Shown here: in pieces, positions 1-9,214 of the stretch | Position numbering within the stretch: the stretch's first letter is position 1 | Layout of the letters: each line of letters begins with the position of its first letter | NCBI GenBank assembly: GCA_028698335.1 | Contig: JAQVDP010000006.1 | Coordinates: 175,423-239,422, forward strand | DNA: 64,000 nucleotides | Reading direction: 5' to 3' | Source: Nevskiales bacterium | GTDB lineage: Bacteria > Pseudomonadota > Gammaproteobacteria > Nevskiales > Nevskiaceae | Made by a program: the position numbers and the translations under genes | Notes under the pieces: model-generated | What the model was told of the DNA's origin: nothing | Databases searched by the model: none | What the model saw: the letters and a program-made list of their open reading frames with translations, nothing else

Positions 1-1
1 A

Positions 2-625
2 CAGGCGCACCGCGCGCATGAGGCGCAGCTCCGAAAGAGCCTGGAACAATCGATCGGGGCGATCGCTGACACCGTCGAGGCCCGCGATCCGTATACGGCG
101 GGGCACCAGCGATCGGTGTCCTCGCTGGCGGTCGCGATTGCGCAGAACCTCGGCCTGGACGGGGAACGTATCCACGGCCTGCAGCTCGCGGCAACCGTGC
201 ATGACCTTGGCAAGATCCGGATTCCGGCGGACATCCTCGCCAAGCCCGGGCGTCTGAGCGATGTCGAGCGCCTGCTGATCCAGACCCATCCAGAATCGGG
301 ATACGAGATTCTCAGGGGGATCGAATTTCCGTGGCCGATCGCCGAGATCGTGCGCCAGCATCACGAAAAGCCCGACGGTTCCGGATATCCGCGGGGGCTC
401 AAGGGCGACCAGATTCTGCTGGAAGCCCGGATCCTGAGCGTCGCGGATGTCGTCGAGGCAATGACGGCGCATCGACCCTATCGGCCATCGCTGGGAATCG
501 AGGCGGCGCTGTCCGAAATCGAACAGGGCCGGGGCACCCGATACGACACGCGCGTGGCCGACGTCTGCCTGCGCCTGTTCCGCGAGCAGGGCTATCGGAT
601 CGAAAGTCCGTTACCGACGCCGTGA
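2..625 (+). CDS. HD-GYP domain cyclic-di-GMP phosphodiesterase, C-terminal part
   Basis: The frame is open from the first bases of the window, so the gene starts upstream and only its last 207 codons are seen. A short charged helix leads into a complete HD-GYP domain with VHDLGK (the HD pair), HHE and DGSGYPRG. The metal-binding and GYP residues are intact, so hydrolysis of cyclic di-GMP is expected. It closely resembles the C-terminus of the large sensor at 22554-26486, including the shared stretch RDPYTAGHQ. By analogy with that paralogue the missing N-terminus probably carries PAS, GAF or receiver domains. It converges on truD with a 24-base gap. Confidence 0.9.
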   Translation, partial: QAHRAHEAQLRKSLEQSIGAIADTVEARDPYTAGHQRSVSSLAVAIAQNLGLDGERIHGLQLAATVHDLGKIRIPADILAKPGRLSDVERLLIQTHPESGYEILRGIEFPWPIAEIVRQHHEKPDGSGYPRGLKGDQILLEARILSVADVVEAMTAHRPYRPSLGIEAALSEIEQGRGTRYDTRVADVCLRLFREQGYRIESPLPTP

Positions 626-649
626 ATCCGTCAGGCCGGTGTGCCGTGC

Positions 650-1657
650 TCAGGTGACGGCCAGCTCGCGCGCAATCACCGTTGCGTAGGTGCCCGGGGG
701 CAGCTCGAAGCGCAGCGTCAGAACATCCCCGGCAGGCCAGTCCCAGGTCAGATTGCGCGGTCTGAGGCGGAGCGGGCGGCGGTCCTGTTCGAGCCCGGCG
801 CGCTCGAGCCCCTCGCGCAGCGTGGCGTACGCTTCGAGAACGCCCAGTTCGAGCGTTCGCGCTTCGCCGGTGGTCGGCAGCTCGCCACGTCCCCACAACG
901 GACCCGACGGATGGATGTCGAAGGCGGCCAGGCGCTGCGCCAGCGCGTCGGTGTAGGGCTCGGGGCCGAACCAGGAGCGCGAGCCGGCCAACGACCAGAT
1001 CTCGCCGTCGAGCGCCCGGTTCCAGTTCGACAGCCGCACGCGTTCGGCCAGTACCGCGTTGAACAGCTGCGACCGCGCGGCCGACAGCAGCAGCGAGCGG
1101 GTATGCCGGTCGACGCGGCGGCCGGCGAACATCGCCTCGGCGCGAGCGATGTTGGCGCCGCCGAGGCCGAAACGCTGCTCGCCGAAGTAGTTGGGGACGC
1201 CTTCGCTCGCGATCGCCTGTAACACGCGCTCGGCGGCGTCGCGGTCGCCCTGGATCTGGCGCAGCGTCAGCGCGAAGCGGTTGCCCTGCAGCGCGCCGCG
1301 TTTGAGCTTGCGGCGGTGGCGGTGCTGTTCGAGGATCCGGACGTTGTCGTGCGGAAACGCCGACCAGTCCGGATCGACGCGACCCGGCAGGTGCACGGTG
1401 AAGACCTGGGTGGTGACCGCGTCGCGATCCTTCAGGCCGGCATAGCCGACGTCCACCGGCTTGGCGCCGGCGTAGCGCGCCAGTTCGCGCGCGACCCAGT
1501 CGGTATTGGCGCCGCGCTTGCGTACCAGCAGCCAGGCGTGGTCGCCGTCACCATCGGGTTTGAGGTCCTGCAGCTCGTCGACGACGAAGTCCTCGGGCGC
1601 GCTGCGCAGGACCGCCTGCAGCGGCGGTCCGCCGTGCGCATGGGGTAATGGGGTCAT
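650..1657 (-). CDS. truD: tRNA pseudouridine(13) synthase TruD
   Basis: The 335-residue product isomerises uridine 13 of tRNA(Glu) to pseudouridine. The sequence shows the TruD hallmarks GYAGLKDRDAVTTQ, with the catalytic Asp in the KDRDA stretch, and NYFGEQRFG. It is near the usual family length of about 340-350. The frame stays open far upstream through rimO, but homology begins at MTPLPHAHGG, so the start is placed there. It lies 11 bases downstream of rimO and is probably co-transcribed with it. Confidence 0.95.
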   Translation of the reverse strand: MTPLPHAHGGPPLQAVLRSAPEDFVVDELQDLKPDGDGDHAWLLVRKRGANTDWVARELARYAGAKPVDVGYAGLKDRDAVTTQVFTVHLPGRVDPDWSAFPHDNVRILEQHRHRRKLKRGALQGNRFALTLRQIQGDRDAAERVLQAIASEGVPNYFGEQRFGLGGANIARAEAMFAGRRVDRHTRSLLLSAARSQLFNAVLAERVRLSNWNRALDGEIWSLAGSRSWFGPEPYTDALAQRLAAFDIHPSGPLWGRGELPTTGEARTLELGVLEAYATLREGLERAGLEQDRRPLRLRPRNLTWDWPAGDVLTLRFELPPGTYATVIARELAVT

Positions 1658-1668
1658 CGGCGCCGGTG

Positions 1669-3048
1669 TCAGTCGTGCGCGAGCCGCGCGTAGAGATCGT
1701 ACGCGTCCGCGTCGGTGACCTCGACGCGGATGCGCTGCCCGGGCAGCGGGCGCAGCACGCCCTCGACGTAGACGTGGCCGTCGATTTCCGGGGCGTCGGC
1801 CCAGGACCGCGCGATGACGCCGTCCTCGTCGACCTCGTCGACCAGCACCTCGATCGTGCGGCCGATCTTCTGCTGCAGTTTGGCGGCGCTGATCGCGGCC
1901 TGCTTCTCCATGAAGCGGCGGTGCCGCTCCTCCTTGACGGCTTCCGGCACCGCCCCGGGCAGGGCGTTGGCGGCGGCGCCGTCGACTGGCGAGTACTTGA
2001 AGCAGCCGACGCGGTCGAGCTGCGCCGCGTCGAGCCAATCGAGCAGCTGCTCGAAATCCGCGTCGGTCTCGCCGGGGAAGCCGACGATGAAGGTGCTGCG
2101 CACGGTCAGGTCCGGGCAGATCGCGCGCCAGGCGGCGAGGCGTTCCAGGGTGTTCTCGGCGGCGGCCGGGCGTTTCATCGCCTTTAGCACGGTCGGTGAG
2201 GCGTGCTGGAACGGGATGTCCAGGTAGGGCAGGATCCGGCCCTCGGCCATCAGCGGGATCACGCGGTCGACGTGCGGGTACGGATAGACGTAGTGCAGGC
2301 GCACCCAGGCGCCGAGTTCGCCGAGACCCCGGCACAGGTCGAGCAGGCGCGTCTCGTAGGTCTGATCGCGCCATTGATCCGGCGCGTACTTCAGATCGGC
2401 GCCGTAGGCCGAGGTGTCCTGGGAGATCACCAGCAGTTCCTGCACGCCCGCCTTGACCAGCTTTTCGGCCTCGGTGAGGACTTCGCCGACCGGACGCGAG
2501 CGCAGCTTGCCGCGCATCGACGGAATGATGCAGAAGCTGCAATGGTGATTGCAGCCTTCGGAAATCTTCAGGTAGGCGTAGTGTCGCGGCGTCAGCTTGA
2601 CGCCCTGTGGCGGCAGCAGATCGAGGAACGGATCGTGCGACGGCGGCGCGGCCTGATGCACGGCGTTCATCACGCTGGCGAAATCCTGCGGGCCGCTGAT
2701 CGACAGCAGGTCCGGAAACCGGTCGCGGACGACCTGGCTCTTCGGGCCGGTGCCCAGGCAGCCGGTGACGACGACCTTGCCGTTCTCCGCCATCGCCTCG
2801 CCGATCGCGTCGAGGGACTCCTCGACCGCCGCGTCGATGAACCCGCAGGTGTTGACGACGACGACGTCCGCCGCGTCGTAGCTGGAAACGGTCTGATACC
2901 CCTCCGCGCGCAGCTGCGTGAGGATGCGTTCCGAGTCGACCAGGGCCTTGGGGCAGCCCAGCGACACGAAGCCGACACGGGATGCTGCGGCGGCAGGTGG
3001 TCGGGACGGGGCCGGATCGGGGGTGGCGGACGGGTGATCGGTGGACAT
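1669..3048 (-). CDS. rimO: Ribosomal protein S12 methylthiotransferase RimO
   Basis: This 459-residue radical-SAM enzyme beta-methylthiolates an aspartate of ribosomal protein S12. The order is an N-terminal UPF0004 domain ([16 protein letters not shown], with further Cys in NTCGF and TGCLG), the radical-SAM motif CNHHCSFC, and a C-terminal TRAM domain. All six Fe-S cysteines are visible. The frame is open 33 codons further upstream, but the start at MSTDHPS is preferred because the UPF0004 domain follows directly. The N-terminus has an Ala/Pro-rich lead of about 25 residues. It is first in a two-gene unit with truD. Confidence 0.96.
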   Translation of the reverse strand: MSTDHPSATPDPAPSRPPAAAASRVGFVSLGCPKALVDSERILTQLRAEGYQTVSSYDAADVVVVNTCGFIDAAVEESLDAIGEAMAENGKVVVTGCLGTGPKSQVVRDRFPDLLSISGPQDFASVMNAVHQAAPPSHDPFLDLLPPQGVKLTPRHYAYLKISEGCNHHCSFCIIPSMRGKLRSRPVGEVLTEAEKLVKAGVQELLVISQDTSAYGADLKYAPDQWRDQTYETRLLDLCRGLGELGAWVRLHYVYPYPHVDRVIPLMAEGRILPYLDIPFQHASPTVLKAMKRPAAAENTLERLAAWRAICPDLTVRSTFIVGFPGETDADFEQLLDWLDAAQLDRVGCFKYSPVDGAAANALPGAVPEAVKEERHRRFMEKQAAISAAKLQQKIGRTIEVLVDEVDEDGVIARSWADAPEIDGHVYVEGVLRPLPGQRIRVEVTDADAYDLYARLAHD

Positions 3049-3173
3049 GACACGCGGACTGCGAACGGGCCGGCATTTTAGCGTCACCCGCGCGGGCCCG
3101 GGCGCAACGCAACGCCCGCACCGGCGCGGCCGTCGTATCCTCGGCACTTTATCCCGACGCCTGGAGCATCCCG

Positions 3174-3509
3174 ATGAGCAACTACTTCGAATCCGAGGAC
3201 CTCAAGAAATTCGGCGAGATCGGCCGCCATGCCAAGCCGCTGGCCGACGATTTCTTCAGGTATTACGGCAAGGTCACCGGCACCGACGGCGCGCTGAGCA
3301 AGCGTGAGAAGTCGCTGATCGCCCTGGCGATCGCCCACGCCGAACGCTGCGCCTACTGCATCGACGCCTACACCACCGCCTGCCTCGAAGCCGGCGCCAA
3401 TCCGGAGCAGATGGCCGAGGCGGTCCACGTCGCCGCGGCGATGAAGGCGGGCATCACCCTGGTGCACTCGGTGCAGATGAACAACCATCTCGACCGGCTG
3501 GTGCTGTAG
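3174..3509 (+). CDS. Arsenosugar-associated peroxidase-like protein (carboxymuconolactone decarboxylase family)
   Basis: This is a 111-residue AhpD/CMD-fold protein. The motif [13 protein letters not shown] carries the CxxC pair typical of AhpD-like thiol peroxidases, but Tyr stands where AhpD has the motif His. A GGAG ribosome site lies just before the ATG. Small CMD proteins of this kind often accompany ArsM and ArsS in arsenosugar loci, and both follow here on the same strand, 118 bases further on. Its exact reaction is not known. A role in thiol redox during arsenic methylation is inference from context. Confidence 0.85.
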   Translation: MSNYFESEDLKKFGEIGRHAKPLADDFFRYYGKVTGTDGALSKREKSLIALAIAHAERCAYCIDAYTTACLEAGANPEQMAEAVHVAAAMKAGITLVHSVQMNNHLDRLVL

Positions 3510-3627
3510 CTGGACGATCGAACACAAAGCCTGTACGGGCTGCGCATCGGCAGCGGCCGCCGATGCGTATCATCCTTCGCAACGGCATCCCGCCCATGGC
3601 GACCAGATTTCTGAGACAAGACTGACG

Positions 3628-4671
3628 ATGAACGGCGATTTCAATACCCACGGCTCGGTCCAGGACTACTACGGCAAGGTGCTCCAGTCGTCCGCGGATC
3701 TGCAGACCAGTGCCTGCTGCACCGCCGAGGCGATGCCGCGGCATCTGGCGCGGCTGCTCGCCGACGTGCACGAGGAGGTCAAGGACCGCTTCTACGGCTG
3801 CGGTTCGCCGATCCCCCCGGCGCTGGACGGTGCCACCGTGCTGGATCTGGGCTGCGGCAGCGGCCGCGACGTCTACCTGATGTCGCGCCTCGCCGGCGCG
3901 CGGGGCCGGGTGATCGGCGTCGACATGACCGAGGAGCAGCTCGCGGTCGCGCGCCGGCACCAGGACTGGCACGCGCAGCGCTACGGTTTTGCCAACACCG
4001 ACTTCCGTCATGGCTACATCGAGGATCTCGCGGGTGCCGGCATTGCCGACGCCAGCGTCGACGTGGTCGTCTCCAACTGCGTGCTGAACCTGTCGCCGGA
4101 CAAGCCGCGCGTGTTCCGCGAGATCTTCCGCGTGCTCAAGCCCGGCGGGGAGCTGTATTTCTCCGATGTCTTCGCCGACCGGCGTGTGCCGGAGGCGCTG
4201 GCGCGGGACCCGGTGATGCTCGGCGAATGCCTCGGCGGGGCGATGTATGTCGAGGATTTCCGCCGGTTGATGGCGGAGGTCGGCTGTCTCGACGTGCGCA
4301 GCTGCAGCAGCGCGCCGATCGCGCTGCACGATCCGGCGATCGCCGAGAAGGCCGGCAATATCGCGTTCCGCTCGGTCACGATCCGGGCCTTCAAGCTGGC
4401 GCTGGAGGACCGCTGCGAGGACTACGGGCAGGTCGCGCGCTATCTGGGCACGATTCCGGACCATCCGCATGCCTTCGAGCTGGACGATCACCATCGTCTC
4501 GAAACCGGACGGCCGATGCTGGTCTGCGGCAATACCGCGGACATGCTCGGCGCGACGCGCTATGCCCGGCATTTCAGCATCGACGGCGACAAGACCACCC
4601 ACTTCGGCCTGTTCGATTGCGCGGTGCCGGCGGTTGCGACCGCCGACAAGCCGGCCGGCGCCTGCTGCTGA
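3628..4671 (+). CDS. arsM: Arsenite S-adenosylmethionine methyltransferase, arsenosugar type
   Basis: The 347-residue SAM-dependent methyltransferase should methylate As(III) stepwise. SAM motif I reads VLDLGCGSGRDVYL. Candidate arsenic-binding cysteines are Cys30/31, Cys58 (FYGCGSP), Cys151 (SNCVLNLSP) and Cys220/226, fitting the conserved cysteine pattern of ArsM. The C-terminus ends in a Cys-Cys pair, as often seen in metalloid-binding proteins. The product would feed the radical-SAM enzyme encoded 31 bases downstream. No ArsR-type repressor is visible nearby. Confidence 0.93.
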   Translation: MNGDFNTHGSVQDYYGKVLQSSADLQTSACCTAEAMPRHLARLLADVHEEVKDRFYGCGSPIPPALDGATVLDLGCGSGRDVYLMSRLAGARGRVIGVDMTEEQLAVARRHQDWHAQRYGFANTDFRHGYIEDLAGAGIADASVDVVVSNCVLNLSPDKPRVFREIFRVLKPGGELYFSDVFADRRVPEALARDPVMLGECLGGAMYVEDFRRLMAEVGCLDVRSCSSAPIALHDPAIAEKAGNIAFRSVTIRAFKLALEDRCEDYGQVARYLGTIPDHPHAFELDDHHRLETGRPMLVCGNTADMLGATRYARHFSIDGDKTTHFGLFDCAVPAVATADKPAGACC

Positions 4672-4702
4672 GCGCGGCGCCCCCGATCCGGACGATGACC
4701 CG

Positions 4703-5695
4703 ATGAACGCCCCGAACACGATCAGCCCCTACGACTTCGACGCGATCCTCGCCTCGCGCGGGGTGGACCTGCCGGCACTGCGGGTCGACACCCTGCAGCT
4801 GAACGTCACCAAGCTCTGCAACCAGGCCTGCCGGCATTGCCACGTCGACGCGTCGCCGGCGCGGACCGAGGCGATGTCGCGCGACACCATCGAGCAGTGC
4901 CTGCGGGTGCTGGCGCAGCATCCGCAGATCGCGACGCTGGACATCACCGGCGGCGCGCCGGAACTGCACGACGACTTCGAGTATCTGGTCGAGCGCGCGA
5001 CCGCGCTGGGCCGCCACGTGATGGTGCGCCACAACCTGACGGTACAGCTCGACGGCCATCCGAAGAGCGGCCGTTCGATGGAGCACCTGCCGGCGTTCTT
5101 CGCGCGCCACAAGGTCGAGGTGGTGTCGTCGCTGCCGTACTACCAGGCCTATTTCACCGACGCCCAGCGCGGCAGCGGCGTGTTCGAGAAAAGCATCGAG
5201 GCGATGCGCCGGCTCAACGCCGTCGGCTACGGCATCGACGGCAGCGGCCTGCGCTTCGACCTGGTCTACAACCCGGTCGGCCCGTATCTGCCGGCGGCGC
5301 AGGCCAGTCTCGAGGCGGACTACCGCGAGGCACTCAGGGCGCAGTTCGGAGTCGAGTTCAGCCAGCTGTTCACGATCACCAACATGCCGCTGCACCGTTT
5401 CGCGCTGCACCTGCGCAAGAGCGGCCAGTACGAGGCCTACATGGACAAGCTGCTGGCGGCGTTCAATCCCGCCGCGGCCGAGGGCGTGATGTGCCGCAAC
5501 CTGATCAGCGTCGATCACACCGGCACGATCTACGACTGCGACTTCAACCAGCAGATCGGTCTGCAGCTGCGGGAACCGGCGACGATCCACGACTTCGACT
5601 ATGAGCGTCTGGCGCAGCGCCGTATCCGTTTCGGCGATCACTGTCTGGGCTGCACCGCCGGCGCCGGTTCGTCCTGCGGCGGCGCCACGGCATAA
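4703..5695 (+). CDS. arsS: Radical SAM protein ArsS of arsenosugar biosynthesis
   Basis: The 330-residue protein has the radical-SAM cluster motif CNQACRHC (Cys39, 43, 46) followed by DITGGAPEL. A C-terminal cysteine-rich SPASM-like region ends in GCTAGAGSSCGG, the family signature. Some ArsS homologues carry selenocysteine near the C-terminus; all positions here are Cys codons and the gene ends at an ordinary stop. In the family, ArsS transfers the 5'-deoxyadenosyl group of SAM to dimethylarsenic species. The start is set at MNAPN because the open frame upstream overlaps arsM. It is co-directional with arsM. Confidence 0.93.
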   Translation: MNAPNTISPYDFDAILASRGVDLPALRVDTLQLNVTKLCNQACRHCHVDASPARTEAMSRDTIEQCLRVLAQHPQIATLDITGGAPELHDDFEYLVERATALGRHVMVRHNLTVQLDGHPKSGRSMEHLPAFFARHKVEVVSSLPYYQAYFTDAQRGSGVFEKSIEAMRRLNAVGYGIDGSGLRFDLVYNPVGPYLPAAQASLEADYREALRAQFGVEFSQLFTITNMPLHRFALHLRKSGQYEAYMDKLLAAFNPAAAEGVMCRNLISVDHTGTIYDCDFNQQIGLQLREPATIHDFDYERLAQRRIRFGDHCLGCTAGAGSSCGGATA

Positions 5696-5783
5696 GGTCA
5701 TTCGATATCGGTAGCACGGCTGCCGCCGGCCGGCACGGCGGCGTATCCTGCGGGCCTCACCCGCCGGCAGGAGAGCCCCGATC

Positions 5784-6830
5784 ATGGGCCGCATCTACCA
5801 GAACATTCTCGAAACCGTCGGCAATACGCCGGTGGTCCGCATCAACCGACTCGCGCCCGAAGGCGTCGAACTCTACGTCAAGGTCGAGGCCTTCAATCCG
5901 CTGGGTTCGGTCAAGGACCGCCTCGCGCTCGGCGTGATCGAGGCGGCCGAACGCAGCGGCAAGCTCAAGCCGGGGATGACCGTGGTCGAGGCCACCAGCG
6001 GCAACACCGGCATCGGCCTGGCGATGGTCTGCGCGCAGAAGGGATACCCGCTGGTGGTGACGATGGCCGAGACTTTCAGCGTCGAGCGCCGTCGCCTGAT
6101 GCGCTTTCTCGGCGCCAAGGTGGTGCTGACGCCGGCCGCCGAGAAAGGCACCGGCATGGTCAACAAGGCCAGGGAACTGGCCGAGACCCACGGCTGGTTC
6201 ATGACGCGCCAGTTCGAGAACGAGGCCAATCCGGACATGCACACGCGGACGACCGCGCGCGAGATCCTGGACGACTTCAAGGATCGCCGTCTCGATTACT
6301 GGGTCACCGGGTTCGGCACCGGCGGCACGCTCAAGGGGGTGGCGCGGGTACTGGCCGCGGAGCGGCCGGAGACCCGGGTGGTGGTCGCCGAGCCGGCCGA
6401 TGCGCCGATGCTGACCGACGGCAGCGCCCAGCCGCGCAATCCCGACGGCTCTCCGGCGGCGACGCACACCGCGTGGAGGCCGCATCCGCTGCAGGGCTGG
6501 AGCCCGGATTTCGTGCCCAAGCTGACCGGGGACGTGGTCGAATCCGGCGTGATCGATCGCGTGCTGACCGTCAGCGGCGCCGACGCGATGCACTGGAGCC
6601 GCGAGCTGGCGCGCAAGGAAGGCATCTTCGTCGGGATCAGCGCCGGTGGCACCTTTGCCGCCGCGCTGCAGGTCTGCAGGGACGCGGCGCCCGGTTCCGC
6701 CGTGCTGTGCATGCTGCCGGACACCGGCGAGCGCTATCTGAGCACGCCGCTGTTCGCCGACATCCTTGCCGACATGAACGACGAGGAACTCGCCATCTCC
6801 AATTCGTCGCCGGGCTACCGTTTCGCCTGA
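5784..6830 (+). CDS. cysK: PLP-dependent cysteine synthase family protein
   Basis: The 348-residue fold-type II PLP enzyme should make cysteine from O-acetylserine and sulfide. PLP Lys lies in NPLGSVKDRLAL, the substrate loop is TSGNTG, the phosphate loop is GFGTGGT, and the late motif is DTGERYLST. A CAGGAG site precedes the ATG. The segment after the phosphate loop is longer than in E. coli CysK, and the usual GPHKIQGIGAGF stretch reads WRPHPLQGWSPDFVP, so the substrate may differ slightly. The last 16 bases overlap the convergent tautomerase gene. It could supply thiols to the arsenic genes upstream, which is inference. Confidence 0.9.
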   Translation: MGRIYQNILETVGNTPVVRINRLAPEGVELYVKVEAFNPLGSVKDRLALGVIEAAERSGKLKPGMTVVEATSGNTGIGLAMVCAQKGYPLVVTMAETFSVERRRLMRFLGAKVVLTPAAEKGTGMVNKARELAETHGWFMTRQFENEANPDMHTRTTAREILDDFKDRRLDYWVTGFGTGGTLKGVARVLAAERPETRVVVAEPADAPMLTDGSAQPRNPDGSPAATHTAWRPHPLQGWSPDFVPKLTGDVVESGVIDRVLTVSGADAMHWSRELARKEGIFVGISAGGTFAAALQVCRDAAPGSAVLCMLPDTGERYLSTPLFADILADMNDEELAISNSSPGYRFA

Positions 6831-7045
6831 CCCGGTTGCCGCGCGGCCTGCCGGCTGCGGTAGGCCGGCACCGGCAGGCCGCCGATGCCCCAGCTGTCCA
6901 GCGCGACCTCGTCGATGACGACGAAGGTCGTGGCCGGATCCTTGTCGAGCACGTCGGCCAGCAGCTCGGTCACGCCGCGGATCAGGCGGGCCTTCTGTTC
7001 CGGTGTCGCGCCTTCGCGCGTGATCTTGATGTTGACGTAGGGCAT
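6815..7045 (-). CDS. Tautomerase family protein (4-oxalocrotonate tautomerase-like)
   Basis: This 76-residue protein begins MPYVNIKITREG, giving the catalytic N-terminal proline after Met removal. It matches the small tautomerase family in length and in the pattern ATPEQKARLI. A basic tail of about 15 residues (RSRQAARQPG) extends beyond the usual end and overlaps the convergent cysK 3' end by 16 bases. It is last in a minus-strand group after the NTF2-like and GST genes. The substrate is unknown. Confidence 0.88.
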   Translation of the reverse strand: MPYVNIKITREGATPEQKARLIRGVTELLADVLDKDPATTFVVIDEVALDSWGIGGLPVPAYRSRQAARQPGQAKR

Positions 7046-7055
7046 CGCGGGGGCC

Positions 7056-7484
7056 TCATGTGCAGGTCGTTGCGGGGATGTCGCATTCGTCGAAGACCTT
7101 GGCGGCGATCCGCCAGCGGCCGTCGAGTTTCAGCAGGCTGAGAATGTCGTCGAAGCGCCGCGTACCGATGCGGCAGCCGACCCGTGCGACCGCGGCGCTG
7201 GGGCCGGCGAAGTCGATCGAGCGAATCAGGTCCTCGCGCGGCTCGCCGCGGCTGGCCGGCGCGGGGCGACGGTCGACGATCTCGAAGTAGGGCGCCATCG
7301 CCAGGCAGGTCAGCGCGCCGTCGCGGATGCACAGGTACTGCGCCTGTGGCAGGAACACGCGGCGCAGGCGCGCGGTGTCGCCGTGATGGAGGCCGTCGAA
7401 GTACTCACCGAGCAGCGCGCAGATCGCCTCGAAGTCGGCATGCGCACGGGTGGCGGCGGGTTCGGGCAAGCGGGGGACGTTCAT
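7056..7484 (-). CDS. Nuclear transport factor 2-like (SnoaL/lumazine-binding type) protein
   Basis: The 142-residue protein fits the NTF2-like fold: an N-terminal helix (FEAICALLGEYFDGLHHGD), a strand with LRRVFLPQAQYLC, and a C-terminal DGRWRIAAKVFDEC. Family members are small cytoplasmic cone-shaped proteins acting as isomerases, dehydratases or binding proteins. No catalytic set can be assigned here. It sits 10 bases upstream of the tautomerase gene and 72 bases downstream of the GST gene, so the three probably form one transcript. Confidence 0.75.
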   Translation of the reverse strand: MNVPRLPEPAATRAHADFEAICALLGEYFDGLHHGDTARLRRVFLPQAQYLCIRDGALTCLAMAPYFEIVDRRPAPASRGEPREDLIRSIDFAGPSAAVARVGCRIGTRRFDDILSLLKLDGRWRIAAKVFDECDIPATTCT

Positions 7485-7556
7485 CGTGCCGGTTCCGGTG
7501 GGGCCCGGGGGCGGCGGGCGGCGCCGCGACCCCGGGCGTGTCTTCGTGGTATCGGC

Positions 7557-8162
7557 TCAGACCAGGCCTTCGGCGCGGAGGGCGGCGCTGACCGACGGCC
7601 GCTCGGCGATGCGCGCGCGGTAGGCGGTCAGCACGTCGAGGTCGGAGACGTCGAGCTTCACGAACGGCGCCCAGCCGGTGACGACGAACAGGTAGGCGTC
7701 GGCGGCGGTGAAGGTGTCGCCGGTCAGATAGGGCCGGTCGCCGATCTGCTCGCAGACCCAGGCCAGCTTGTTCTTCAGCGCGTCGGCGAAGGTCTGCCTG
7801 ACCGCGGGGTCGAGGCCGGTGTTGAACAGCGGACTGAAGCCCTTGTGCAGTTCCGAGGTGATGTAGTTCTGCCACTCCATGACGCGATAGCGTTGCATCG
7901 AGCCGGGTGCCGGCATCAGCGCGCGGTTGTCGGCGCGGTCGGCGATGTACTGGCAGATGATCGGCCCTTCGGTGAGGCGGCTGCCGTCATCGAGCTGCAG
8001 CACCGGAACCTGGCCCTTGGGATTGATCGCGTGGTAGTCGCTGCCGTCCTCGAGGGTGTGGGTCGCGGTGTCCACGCGCACCAGTTCGAACGGAGCACCT
8101 GCTTCGCGCAGAACGATGTGTGGTGCCAGCGAGCAGTTGGCGGGGGCGTAGTAAAGCTTCAT
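7557..8162 (-). CDS. Glutathione S-transferase
   Basis: The 201-residue cytosolic protein begins MKLYYAPANCSLAPHI, as in bacterial beta-class GSTs, with the catalytic-type Cys/Ser region in the first turn. The glutathione site NPKGQVPVLQLDDG and the C-terminal helical motif TGDTFTAADAYLF are present. The start was chosen because GGAG lies just before this ATG; the open frame extends 20 codons further upstream without homology. It leads the GST/NTF2/tautomerase group and is divergent from a LysR gene, which may control it. Confidence 0.93.
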   Translation of the reverse strand: MKLYYAPANCSLAPHIVLREAGAPFELVRVDTATHTLEDGSDYHAINPKGQVPVLQLDDGSRLTEGPIICQYIADRADNRALMPAPGSMQRYRVMEWQNYITSELHKGFSPLFNTGLDPAVRQTFADALKNKLAWVCEQIGDRPYLTGDTFTAADAYLFVVTGWAPFVKLDVSDLDVLTAYRARIAERPSVSAALRAEGLV

Positions 8163-8217
8163 CGGGGGAACTCCTGTCGGGGTTGGAATGGATGACACGG
8201 AGCCCAGCTTATTGATG

Positions 8218-8259
8218 ATCAAATGGTCGAAAAATGGCTTACTTTGAACATCATTTGAT
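8218..8259. promoter_or_regulatory. Inverted repeat in the GST/LysR divergent region, candidate LysR operator
   Basis: ATCAAATG (8218-8225) and CATTTGAT (8252-8259) form a perfect 8-base inverted repeat with a 26-base spacer, in an AT-rich stretch of otherwise GC-rich DNA. It lies just before the LysR start at 8278. Its position fits autoregulation and control of the divergent gene, as is usual for LysR regulators. Binding is inferred. Confidence 0.5.
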
Positions 8260-8277
8260 ACGTGGTGTAATCAGAAG

Positions 8278-9198
8278 ATGCGACGCCAATTCGACGATCT
8301 TCAGCTCGGCAGCCTCGAACTGTTCTGCGTGGCCGCCGAATCGGGGAGTTTCTCCGCCGCCGCCCAGGCGCTGGGGCTGACGCCGGCCGCGGTCAGCCGC
8401 GCGATCGCGCGACTCGAGGCGCGGCTCGGCGTGCGCCTGTTCGTACGGACCACCCGCCGGGTCCGGCTGACCGAAGCCGGGCGGGTCTATTTCGAGCAGT
8501 GCCGGCAGGCGCTGGCGCAGCTGGTCGAGGCCGAGCGCGAGATCGGCGGACACCAGCATGCGCCGAGCGGACTGCTGCGGATCAGCGTGCCGACCAGCTA
8601 CGGACACGTGCGGGTGCTGCCGTTGCTGCCGGCGTTCCGCGCGCGCTATCCGGGGGTGACGGTCGATGTGCACGTCTCCAACCGCAGCATCGATTTCGCG
8701 GCCGAGGGCTTCGATCTGGCGATCCGCGTCCAGCCCCCGCGCGATTCCAGCCTGGTCGCGCGCAAGCTCGAGGATGCGCCGATGGTGGTCGTCGCGGCGC
8801 CGGCGTACCTGGCGCGGGCGGGCGTGCCACGCAGCATCGAGGATCTGGCCGGACACGACTGCATCCAGTTCCTGCGCCCGGCCAGCGGCCGGCCGATGCC
8901 GTGGATGCTGCATCGCGACGGGCGCGAGTGGGAGGTGGCCACCGCGGGCAGCTACTGCGTGTCCGACGACATCATGGGCTGCCTGACCTTGCTGCGGGCC
9001 GGCGCCGGGGTGATGCAGACGCTGCGCTTTCTGGTCGAGGACGATCTGAACAGCGGCGCGCTGGTCGAGGTGATGCAGGACCACGCCGGAACGACGCGGC
9101 CGATCTCGCTGCTGTATCCGTCCCGGCGCGCGCTGCCGCTGCGGGTGCGCGCGTTCATCGACTTCATCGTCGAACGCACCGCCGCCCCCGCGGCTTGA
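8278..9198 (+). CDS. LysR-family transcriptional regulator
   Basis: The 306-residue regulator has an N-terminal winged helix ([20 protein letters not shown] ahead of [13 protein letters not shown]) and a periplasmic-binding-protein-like effector domain from about residue 90. It falls in the large LTTR subgroup with [14 protein letters not shown]. It is transcribed away from the GST gene across a 115-base region that holds an inverted repeat. Control of the GST/NTF2/tautomerase group is the likely role. The effector is unknown. Confidence 0.92.
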   Translation: MRRQFDDLQLGSLELFCVAAESGSFSAAAQALGLTPAAVSRAIARLEARLGVRLFVRTTRRVRLTEAGRVYFEQCRQALAQLVEAEREIGGHQHAPSGLLRISVPTSYGHVRVLPLLPAFRARYPGVTVDVHVSNRSIDFAAEGFDLAIRVQPPRDSSLVARKLEDAPMVVVAAPAYLARAGVPRSIEDLAGHDCIQFLRPASGRPMPWMLHRDGREWEVATAGSYCVSDDIMGCLTLLRAGAGVMQTLRFLVEDDLNSGALVEVMQDHAGTTRPISLLYPSRRALPLRVRAFIDFIVERTAAPAA

Positions 9199-9214
9199 AG
9201 CACGCCGGCGGCCT

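Noticed and set aside
1658..3121. Long minus-strand open frame continuous with truD, which would give an 823-residue fusion
   Set aside because: The extra part lies in another frame of rimO, has low-complexity Arg/Pro/Ala composition, and TruD homology begins cleanly at 1657.
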